Part shown: positions 23,348 to 33,500 of the stretch, piece after piece
Position numbering within the stretch: the first letter of the stretch is position 1
How the letters are laid out: every line of letters starts with the position of its first letter
NCBI GenBank assembly: GCA_032622095.1
Contig: CP136065.1
Coordinates: 63,469,094 to 63,533,093, forward strand
Reading direction: 5' to 3'
DNA from: Siphonodentalium dalli
Lineage: Eukaryota; Mollusca; Scaphopoda; Gadilida; Siphonodentaliidae
Length of the DNA: 64,000 nucleotides
The notes under the pieces: generated by a model
Seen by the model: the letters and a program-made list of their open reading frames with translations, nothing else
Database searches by the model: none
Told to the model about the DNA's origin: nothing
Position numbers and translations under genes: made by a program

Positions 23348-24872
23348 CCCTTTCATGATGGGAGCTACGCTGGTGCATAATTAAATATCCTGCTCCAGTG
23401 CATTCTCATATATATGCGAGTCTCCCATAGGGCCTCACATATATAAGAGAATGCACTGGCTCACAAAATCAAGGTAAATATTTTTAGGCCAATGTGATCT
23501 CTTCTATATGCGAGGCTCCCTATGGGAGACTTGCATATATAAGAGAGAATGCATTGGCACAGGTTTTTAGCAAAATTTCCGGAAGCTCCATGTTGATTTT
23601 TATATAGATTGTGGGTGTTTAACCCTTTCTATACTCAATGGATTCTCCCATTCTGTTATAATACTGTACATTGGAAGGGTCTTCGGTTATAAAAGCAGAC
23701 GACAGACAGATGAAAAGATAATACAAGTGCCGAATGATTCCCATTCATTGGTGTGAAATGTTCAGATAATAAGTCCAACAAATGATGGTCGTATTGTTGA
23801 ACTTATTATCTGAACATTTCCCAATGGATTTCTACTCGTCAATGAGTATTTACTATATAAAGGGTTAATTTATATAACACTCCTGTATGTAGCCTCACAC
23901 GGACCCAAACAGACAATAGTCATCATTCTCTCTTCCTGGGGCTCCATAAGGGTTAAATAATAATTCTGAGTCAGACAAGTGAACAGAAGCTTGTCATTTT
24001 TTCTCACACACTATGGAGTTCATGTTACTATTCTTAAAATATTATGACGCCATTCAACAGTGATGCAATTGTGTTTTTCTGTTGAAAATCTCCCTTTATC
24101 TTTAAGTCAAAGATGAGACCCCCCAAATATTGTTTAACTTATGTTTGGTGATAACAAAATAAATCCGTCATCATAAAATATGCTGCATTTTGATCTGCTG
24201 TATGCAATGAGAGACCGCATCTTACACAGTGGGTAAATGCGAAAAATAAAAAAGGTTTGTAATACCATCAGCACTAAGAACATGGAAACAGATAGACTTT
24301 GTTCCTATTTTTATTATTGATAACTCTCCAGTGACGAGATTTCACATTTTAAAACCATTGTTACGTAAACATTACTGTTACAGTGAAAGTCATTTTATCA
24401 ACAAACATGACCAAATGTAATTGCAAATCAAATTGCTTTAGTTGAAAATCCGTGTTTTTTTGAATATTTTTCATTGCTCTTTTCATTTGACAAGAATCTC
24501 GCTATCCCAATATCCTAACTGGTTTACGTACAAGATGTGGACCAGCACTGCAACAATAATGATTTAATACATAACAAAGGTTTCAACACATGATTTCTCA
24601 TCATTGAAGAGTTATAAGATCATTCACCAAACTGTTTCTCATATATCTGAAATTTTGCGAAAACCCTGAGCCAATTCATTCTCTTATATATGTGATTCTC
24701 CCATGCAGAGCCTCGCATATATATGAGAATACATTGGCCTAACAATATTTACCTTGACCTTGTAAGTTCTCTTATATATGCAAGGCTCACTTTTGGAGAC
24801 TCGCATAAATAAGAGAATTCACTGGCACATGGTGTTTAATGCTGCACCAGCACAGCTCCCGTCATGAAAGGG
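23348..24872. mobile_element. TTAA-type TIR element (1.5 kb) with a nested MITE
   Basis: Left end ccctttcatgatgggagcta and right end its near-complement form ~30-bp inverted repeats. The flanks are TTAA (23344-23347) and TTAT (24873-24876), one mismatch. Internal 'agtgcattctcatatatatg'-type hairpins occur near both ends (about 23396-23560 and 24668-24830). No transposase-like ORF is present. Confidence 0.7.
23623..23864. mobile_element. Nested 242-bp TTAA-type MITE
   Basis: Perfect TTAA at 23619-23622 and 23865-23868, ends CCCTTTctata / tatataaaggg. Inside is the aaatgttcagataataag hairpin. It lies within 23348-24872 and so inserted later. Confidence 0.75.
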
Positions 24873-24876
24873 TTAT

Positions 24877-25990
24877 GTTCTTCTCAGCGATGATGGTTTG
24901 ACAAATTTTTTGTTTTTTCATGTTTACCCACAGCGAGTGCCCTTTAGATGGTTAACTGGGTTAATGAGGAAAATGAGGGGTAGATGCAATTATTGAGGAT
25001 AATGAGGGTTAGACGCCTTTATTTGAACACATATTTCTATACATTAATAATCATCATGCTCTTCGGTGACAGTCAGGTGGACGTTTCCTTTATATTTGCT
25101 TTAAAGTGACATCAGTGAAGAATCATCCAAACAGGGCCCTGCGAATCGGGGGTTTGCGGTCGAATTGAATTTTGAAACAATTCCGGGGTGGTGATATTCT
25201 CAAATTGAATATATGAATGGACATGTGAATGGAGTCGGCATAATTATTTGTACCAGTTTTTGTAGTACTGTAATCGGAGGCGGATAAAATACGGTAAGTC
25301 AAATTTTGTCGAACGTTGAGTAGAATTATGTTATTTTCTCGAAAACACCCGAAATATAACCATCAAAGGTTTCTGTCCTCTTAACGGTGGTACGATAAGC
25401 TCCATTTCTATTCCAAATTTGTCTCGGAAACGGGTACAAACTTTGAACAGTACAATGACTAATATCCTGATTCCACGCAAATGAGCGTCAAGATTTTTTT
25501 TTTAAACAGCTACCCGTCAGTGTATTGGCATAAAATCACCCTGAACCTGGTCTCTACACTGCATTCAGTTATCACCGGTCACGCATAAATGTTGAAATCT
25601 GCATGGCTTTGTTGTTATAACTTGATAACATCATTCTCTAGTGACCGGGTGTCAGCCCTATTAATTCAGATTGTTTGGATTTCGGCAATCTGGTGCAATG
25701 GCAATCCTTTGCTTCAGGAAATGGCTTCGGCATTGCTGATTGCCATAGCCAATTATGAGAGCTGAGTGCTTCATCGCCCATGGTACCGACAGTATAATAA
25801 CACTCCGCCTCGATTTATAGTACAATGAAAACACGTCCCAATTGCTTCCCTTCATCCAGTGAAATATATTGGCTGATGTCACTGGCTGGCAAGTAAGAAG
25901 AAAACTTGTGTTCAGACCACACATTTAAACATATATAACCAAAGACATTCATACTTGAATTGGATAAAATTATAACATATTAATATTGTG
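24877..25990. other. Non-coding stretch, nothing recognised
   Basis: No gene, repeat or structure that I can support beyond short AT-rich tracts. Confidence 0.35.
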
Positions 25991-25997
25991 AATTTAA

Positions 25998-26239
25998 AGG
26001 GGTACTGTACACTAAATCCGACCAATTATGAATATATGCAACAGATGAATGAATTTGAGCCATGGATTGGTGCAAAATAAACTCATAATGTGCTCTATGA
26101 AAGATGGAAACAACATGGTAATTATAATGAAATGAGTTAATGACTCGAGTCATCAACTCAATTCTGTTGCATATACTCTTTTGAGTATAATAGGAGATGG
26201 TCCCATAAATGGCCAGATTTAGTGTATAGTAGTACCCCT
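25998..26239. mobile_element. TTAA-flanked MITE (242 bp)
   Basis: Flanked by TTAA (25994-25997 and 26240-26243). Ends are aggggtactgtacactaaat and the near-complement atttagtgtatagtagtacccct. The right TTAA is also the left TTAA of the next MITE. A fragment with 'caacatggtaattataatga' recurs at about 29830-29900. Confidence 0.75.
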
Positions 26240-26243
26240 TTAA

Positions 26244-26635
26244 CCCTTTACCCAACAAACCGGCCAAAACCGGCCAAATAAAGCTTCAACAGCCTAAAAT
26301 ATCTTCGGTCTGTCTCAATAGAACCATACAAATATGGATATCATTGGAACCGGCTCCTTGACCACATTGTGATAGTTACAGTTAGCCCTGTGCCAATGCA
26401 TTCTCTTATATATGCGAGTCGACCATAGGTCGCCTCGCATATATAAGAGAATGCATTGGCCTAAACAAAAATCTTTTTTTAACACTTTTTACCATTTTTT
26501 CTTACATTCTTTAACAATTTTATAATTTGTAATGTGTTAAGCCAATGCATTCTCTTATATATGCGAGGCGACCTATGGTCGACTCGCATATATAAGAGAA
26601 TGCATTGGCACAGGGCCCTTCTGTTGGGTAAAGGG
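26244..26635. mobile_element. piggyBac-type MITE (392 bp), internally deleted
   Basis: TTAA at 26240-26243 and 26636-26639. Termini CCCTTTACCCAACAAACC and ttctgttgggtaaaggg. It has both ccaatgcattctc hairpins but lacks part of the AT-rich spacer seen in the 444-bp copies. Confidence 0.8.
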
Positions 26636-26795
26636 TTAAGATAGAAAAATCTAAATAACTGTTTTGTTGCTACCTCTACTTTTAACATTCAAAGTGGTTG
26701 GCTAAGTTATTAAATCCCTATTTCCTTTGGTAGAGTGGACAACATCACATGCACAGAACATCCTAGATCAAGCCTGGAAATAGTGTCTGACTTTT

Positions 26796-26888
26796 GCAGA
26801 ATGAGGTCCCCCGAGGGTGAATTTAATGATCCTACCTGCCACAGTGGGCTAGCATCACCAAATTCACCCTATGTGGACCTCATTCTGC
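26796..26888. repeat. Hairpin unit of the foldback cluster
   Basis: Begins gcagaatgaggtccc and ends with ggacctcattctgc, arms about 40 bp. The same hairpin occurs twice at 28580-28672 and 28683-28775, and one arm at about 28911-28965. Confidence 0.75.
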
Positions 26889-26955
26889 TTAGGCCTCATC
26901 TTCTGAGAAGTATCTATAGTCTCAAATTATTACATAGATTTTAGTTACTTTATTA

Positions 26956-28392
26956 TGGAGCCCGGGAGGTGACATGGTAAATATATTTTATAATCCGTGC
27001 GCACGGATTAGTAATTCGTGCGCACGAATTAATAAACCGTGCGCACGAATTAATAATCCGTGCGCACGAATTACTAATCCGTGCGCACGAATTACTAATC
27101 CGTGCGCACGAATTACTAATTCGTGCGCACGAAATAGTAATCCGTGCGCACGAATTAATAATCCGTGCGCACGAATTAGTAATCCGTGCGCACGGATTAA
27201 CAATCCCCCTTGCATTTCCCAAGGAATGTCAATGGGGATAAAGTGTCTTCGTTATATGTTGAACTGAACATAATACCATTGTTCGCCCTATGATGAGTTT
27301 TACCTGGCGAGCTCCTAACATGGCATGTTTGTGGTATATATATGGGTGTGGATAACAGGTGGGGTGGACCAAAAGCTATTGTTTCAATGCCATACCTGCC
27401 ATGTTGCGCGATGGAAAAATCATTGCACAACGATCCATATGAGTATCTATATTATAGAGTTAAGGAAAATGGGATACTCATACTCATAAGGCACCGCGGG
27501 TCACATCTATATTCCCGTACATGTAAAAACTGTTCAGTCCGGAACTGGCTTACACATGGGTCTATTATATTCAATTCAGCCCATGAAAGGCACTGTACCC
27601 CCCCCCCCCCCTTTCCTAATTGACCCTCATTCCATCTTCCACAAAAATAAATACTGATGCATGTCTTCAGTATATATTTAGCCTTGCTGGAGAGGGTATC
27701 CTACATCCTACACTCCATTTCGGCCATTCCTGATATCATATCGGTATGGTGCAGTAGTCACTGCGCAACGATCCATTATATGCATGTATACTTTAGAGTG
27801 AAATATACTGGCATACTATCCGTGAGCATCACATAGCATCCCGGTTTATATATGTATACATGAATGTGCAGTCCGGAACTGGCTTACACACGAGCGGGGG
27901 CACACTAACTAGTCACCACGGTCCATATGGGCAAATAATCCAATCGTGAGCCCACGTGGACACCACAGCCTAATATAATTTGTAACTAAGTAAGCCCTAC
28001 TGGCATACGGTCGCATACCCCCCAGGGAAGCATCCACGTATCAAACATACTCTCATGTATAATTTGTTGTCGCAACTGCGTTGTAAAGGAGTCCGCAGGT
28101 GTGAGGCCATTTTGACTGAATTACCGATAGGACAGTATTTATATATGTTAAACCGTGCGCACGGATTATTAATTCGTGCGCACAGTTTATTAATTCGTGC
28201 GCACGGTTTATTAATTCGTGCGCACGGTTTATTAATTCGTGCGCACGAATTATTAATTCGTGCGCACGGATTACTATTTCGTGCGCACGGATTACTATTT
28301 CGTGCGCACGGATTACTATTTCGTGCGCACGGATTATTAATCCGTGCGCACGGATTATAAAATATATTTACCATGTCACCTCCCGGGCTCCA
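26956..28392. repeat. Large inverted repeat with two 21-bp arrays
   Basis: The left arm (26956-27195) starts tggagcccgggaggtgacat and carries ten 21-bp units, each with the palindromic core CGTGCGCACG (cores 26996 to 27194). The right arm (28153-28392) is the mirror image with ten units (cores 28154 to 28352) and ends in the complement of the same flank. The unit length is a multiple of three, so both strands give long fortuitous ORFs (repeats of NPCARI or RAHGLL). The ~950-bp centre (27196-28152) is non-coding and holds two diverged copies of a piece containing gtccggaactggcttacaca. Confidence 0.85.
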
Positions 28393-28555
28393 TACTTTAT
28401 CCCTTCTGTTCAGTTTCTATATTGCCTAATTTGCAGAAGATAAAATGTATAATCGAGGTGACAAATGGTGAACATCATCAAATTCAACAGGGGAACTTCA
28501 ATCTGATCCTGGGTCTCCCATAGCAATTGAGGCCGAAGCAGTTTGAGGTTCAAGT

Positions 28556-28800
28556 CTTGAAATAGGGTGTCTGTCATTTGCAGAATGAGATCCCCAGAGG
28601 GTGAATTTAGTGATGCTACCCCACATAGCAGGCTAGCATCACCAAATTCACCCTCTGGGAACCTCATTCTGCTGAGCTGTAAGCAGAATGAGGTCCCCAG
28701 AGGGTGAATTTGGTGATGCTAGCCCACTATGCGGGGTAGCATCACTAAATTCACCCTCTGGGGACCTCATTCTGCAAATGACAGACACCCTATTTCAAGG
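28556..28800. repeat. Palindrome made of two palindromes
   Basis: Outer arms (about 28556-28677 and 28678-28800) are reverse complements beginning gaaatagggtgtctgtcatt. Each arm contains its own complete hairpin (28580-28672 and 28683-28775) built on gcagaatgaggtccccagag. Confidence 0.8.
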
Positions 28801-28993
28801 CTTGATGAGGTTCCTAGATGCAGTCCTCGAAATTAGCCATGACTAAATTTGCCGTGGAATATTTTTTCTAATTTCGAGGCTGCAGATGGTGAATTTTTTG
28901 TGACACTAGCCAGCCGTGCGGGATAGCGTCACTCAATTCACACTCTGGGGACCTCATTCTGCAAATGTCAGACATAGTGTTTCCAGGCTTGTT

Positions 28994-29680
28994 CTAGATA
29001 TAAGAAGAGCATATGTGCATGCAGTATATCCAGGGCATAAAAGCATGCAAAATATCTGGGATGTGTGCAGGTGTGTGAATGAAAATTGCACCAGAGGTTG
29101 ATACCACTCATGATGTTTAAGAATATATGGAGAGCCCATTTGTATGTATAGTCTAATTTTGTCACAAAGAAACTGCTTTAAGAATAATGTAAAAACAGTT
29201 TTTAAATTCGCCACTTTTGAAGTTTTTTTCTTCTTCTAAAATTTGGGCGTCCTCCCCCCCCCCCCCCCCCCCCCCCCAACAAGCCCCAAAACTCCCTATC
29301 AAATAAAGTTTTATTGAGCCCCCAATAGCATGTATGAAAGTTTCCAGGACATCGAAATAGTAGCCAGATACAACTGGACAAGGACGAAAGATGGAAACTA
29401 TTCTGAGCATAAGGGATGTCTAATACCTCAGGACAACACTTTCCAAGTACTGGTATGCTAATGGTTGGGATGCCTGTCAATGCTGGAAACAGGTGTAAAT
29501 AGAGGATGTTTTTGCTTCTGAGTAAAGCGTGTGCCACGAACTATCATGAAAGAGTCGAAGAATAGCTTGATTATTCCACTCAGTTACTGAAACATTACCA
29601 GAACTATTATGTGCATTACACCCAGAGTAGTGTTTAAATAATGGATTGACTCTTTTACTTGAACACACATATTGGGTAAT
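28994..29680. other. Non-coding stretch with a poly-C tract
   Basis: No gene recognised. A poly-C tract of about 25 nt lies at 29253-29277. A 'cagaatgaggtcc'-type arm precedes it at about 28911-28993. Confidence 0.35.
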
Positions 29681-30015
29681 ATTGAATACAATATCACCTG
29701 TCGAACAATTGCCATATTTTCATATAAAGATATATGACAATATAATTAGCATTGATAATCATCACTGCATGCATTATACCAGCAGAATTAGTGTCGAAAA
29801 TCAAATACTCCACCTATATCGCAAATACTGCAAACAACATGGTAATTATAATGAAAATGAGTTTATGACTCTGTGTCATTAACTCATTGCATTATAAATA
29901 CCATGTTGGGGGCATCGTTCATAGAGTACATGAGTGTATTTTTGCACTAATCCCGTGTTATTAGTGTCGAAAATCAAATACTCCACCTATATCGCCAGAC
30001 AGATGTTGCTATATG
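29681..30015. repeat. MITE fragment between 35-bp direct repeats
   Basis: A 35-bp segment starting ttagtgtcgaaaatcaaata occurs at 29788-29822 and again at 29961-29995. Between them is sequence related to the 25998-26239 MITE ('aacatggtaattataatga', 'gactc...gtcat'). Confidence 0.5.
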
Positions 30016-30019
30016 GACA

Positions 30020-30415
30020 TTTATTAAAATAAAATCACGATCTCCATCAGATGTGTAAATTCGTCGCTTTCATAAAATTATACTCTCAGAGAAACTTTGA
30101 CTAGATTTCCATCATTATCTATGATTTTGTGGTACCAACTATTAATCAGCTACGGGCTAATAGTTTTGATTGGTAGGGAAAAGAAGTCTAAAATAAATTT
30201 GAAACCAAAAATAATGGGCTCTAAAGAACAAAAACAAGAAAACTAAGTAAATATCAGTGTAAATAATCCAATTAACATTTACAGATAAATGGCACTGGGA
30301 ATATCAACATGATTAATTTCTTGACAATTCTATTTGTGAAGCTTCTGTGTAAAACAATGTCCAAAAATGATGGAAAGTCTTATTAGGAATACGGATAGAT
30401 GAAAGTTCTGATTGT
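30020..30415 (-). other. Putative VDAC 3' UTR
   Basis: Follows the VDAC stop codon on the minus strand. The first good AATAAA on that strand is at 30020-30025, which sets a likely end of the transcript near 30000. Inferred from position only. Confidence 0.45.
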
Positions 30416-30507
30416 TTAGGCTTCGAGGTCCAATCCTATTCCTAGCTTGTGTCCTCCAGCGTTGAAGTTCTTGCCCTCGATCAATGACGATAGAGTCAAC
30501 TTAACAC
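30416..30507 (-). CDS. VDAC: VDAC coding exon 8 with stop (residues 253-282)
   Basis: Acceptor aattttcag. It encodes [20 protein letters not shown] through GLDLEA, with TAA at 30418-30416. The C-terminus is the usual VDAC length. Confidence 0.95.
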
Positions 30508-33500
30508 CTGAAAATTACAGAATATCATGTCAGTCACTATATTTAAAGGTCCTACCACCTTCAATTTTATAAGAAATATACAGAAAATCATGGGGATGAC
30601 CATATAGAATCCAACAATCACCAATTAAATTTTGATACGTATCCATGTTTTACGATTTAGATTTATATTTGTTAATTATAGAGAGAATAATTTTTGCATA
30701 TATTATGTCTTGCCTCATTTGCAAAAACCATCTGGAATATATTGCTGAGAGATAATAACTCACCCATTGTTTTCAAAGACATGACATAAATATTCTTGTC
30801 ACAGGGTATTTATTCTAAAGTGAAGATATACATGAAATATATAAAATAATAACTTACCGTCCCTGAGTTTTTGAGAATATCCCAATCCAATCTGGCTGGA
30901 ATTGTTAACTTTCGCCTGAAAAATAGTCAATAAAATTTTTAAATAAATGGTTGACCGACCACAATGACCACAGACATGGTGGCTAATTGAAGGATAGGCT
31001 ATGTTCGGAATAAAAGTCATCATTCGACATCCGGAAACCTCAAATATTGAAAATCAAGAAAAATCAGCAAACTATTAAAGGGTAGAAAAAAATAGGACAA
31101 ATCTGGTTTTCGAACTTGTTCCAAGATATTTTGAAAACCAGCTCCTATGCCAAACATTGTTAAAATCGGTCAATATTTGTTCAAGTTATTATGCTAACAA
31201 GCTGAAAATTAAGAAAAATCCCCACCAAAATGGGTCAAACCATACTCAGAGTCACAGGTTCCAATGATGGTTAATAATGGTTAAAAAAATAATGACAGAA
31301 TACAGGTTCAGACAAATATGCATCCCAGGATGTACGCTTCTATGTCGAAAAATGGCAATAACTCCACCAAAATCACTCCAACTGAACTCAAAATCACAGG
31401 TGCGCAAGTTCCCATGCTGGTTGACATCTGTGCCAAGTTTAACCAGAGCATCACTAGGGCGTGGCAAAATACGCCCGTAGTAATTTCGACAAAGGGCCAT
31501 AACAAGTAATCCATATGCCAAATTTTAAAACAATCATAACTATTAAAAACTAGAGGTGTGACTGTCCCAATGGGACTACGATACCCCCCCTGTTTTTAAA
31601 ATACTAAGATGTTTCACATGTCAGTAAACATGTAGTTAAAATAATAAAATAACAGTTCCCATTGCAGGTGTACAACCATAACCCTAATCTTAAACCTATT
31701 GATCGAAAAATGTAGGAATAAAAGCTTGGACATAATTATGTATGTTGCGAAAAAATTACTAAGTCGAAAAAGAGGAATAACTCCACACAAAAAATGTCGG
31801 ACAGACGTCATAATCGCAGGTACACAGGTTCACATAGTACTTAATATCAGTGCCAAGATTAAAAAACATTGACCGAAAAATGTAGGAATAAAAGCTCGGA
31901 CAAAATTATGCATGTTGCAAAAAAAGTTTCTAAGTCGAAAAAGGGGGATAACTCCACCAAAAAATGTCGGACAGACGTCATAATCGCATGTGCACAAGTT
32001 CCCATGGTACTAAATATCTGTGCCACGTTTTAAAAATATTGACCGAAAAATGTAGGAATAAAAGCTCGGACAAAAGTATACATGTTGCGAAAATTTTCTA
32101 AGTCGAAAAAGGGGGGATAACTCCACCAAAAAAAGGCAGACAGACGTCATAATCGCAGGTGCACAGGTTCCCATAGTACTTAATATCAGTGCCAAGATTA
32201 AAAAACATTGACCGAAAAATGTAGGAATAAAAGCTCGGACAAAATTATGCATGTTGCAAAAAAAGTTTCTAAGTCGAAAAAGGGGGATAACTCCACCAAA
32301 AAATGTCGGACAGACGTCATTTATAATCGCATGTGCACAAGTTCCCATGGTACTAAATATCTGTGCCACGTTTTAAAAATATTGACCGAAAAATGTAGGA
32401 ATTAAAGCTCGGACAAAAGTATACATGTTGCGAAAAATTTCTAAGTCGAAAAAGGGGAGATAACTCCACCAAAAAAAGGCCGACAGACGTCATAATCGCA
32501 GGTGCATAGGTTCCCATGGTGGTTGATGTCTGTGCCAAGTTTCACGGAAATTTATCAAAAAACGACTGAGAAAAACTCCGGACAAATTTGTGTCCACGGA
32601 CGGACGACGGACGACAGACGATGGACGGACGAGCTGACTCCAGTATCCCCCCCCCCCTAACTTCGTTGCGGGGGGTATAACTAAAGTTACCACCCGTAAA
32701 CTCTGGCAAAAATTGGCGGGCGGAACCCAAATTCGAACTTGACCTGTATTTTGGGCTAGTAAACTCAAAATTTCGTTTCATTCAATTCAGGTTTACTAAA
32801 GTTATCATCCGGAAATAAAAATTGAGTACAAATGCCAACAAAAGAGGCCATAACTCTGGTGAAAATTGGCAGGCGGAACCCGAATTCAAACTTGACCTGT
32901 ATTTTGTACTAGTAAACCAAATATCAAATTTCATTCCATTCAGTTCAGACTTACTAAAGTTATCATCAGGAAACGAAATGATTGTGTCAATGACACTGTA
33001 GCTCAACTTGGGAAGAAGTTTATTTTTTGCTGAGCAATGAACAGAATGTTAAAGAAGAAGGAAAGCCAAAAAGTTACAGTAAAGGTCTTGTATTGTGAAG
33101 ATGAAATTATTTTCATTTCAAACATTTCTCCAATAAATGTGAGCTGCAGGGTGTGCCGATGGATTCAAATTTGAAATCCAAGATGGCTGCTGGCAGCCAT
33201 GTTTTATAACGAATTTCAGAAATAATCGATGGCCCCAATCTAGAGGACACCCCGAAGATCCATATGAAGTTTGGTTACGATTGGATGAAGGATGTGGTCT
33301 GTAGGGTGTGCCAAAGGATTTAGTCATACTGGTGGCCATGTTTATCAATGAAACTCGGAGAAAAATTTATGGCTCCAATCTAAAGGTCACCCAGAAGATC
33401 AATATGAAGTTTGGTGGTGATTGGAAGAGGGATGTCGTCTTTAGGGTGTGCCAAAGGATTTAGTCATCAAAGGTAAAAATCCAAGATGGCTGCCAGCGGC

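Noticed and set aside
26953-28374. ORFs on both strands with NPCARI / RAHGLL repeats
   Set aside because: The 21-bp period keeps all frames open; no flanking coding sequence, and the strands mirror each other.
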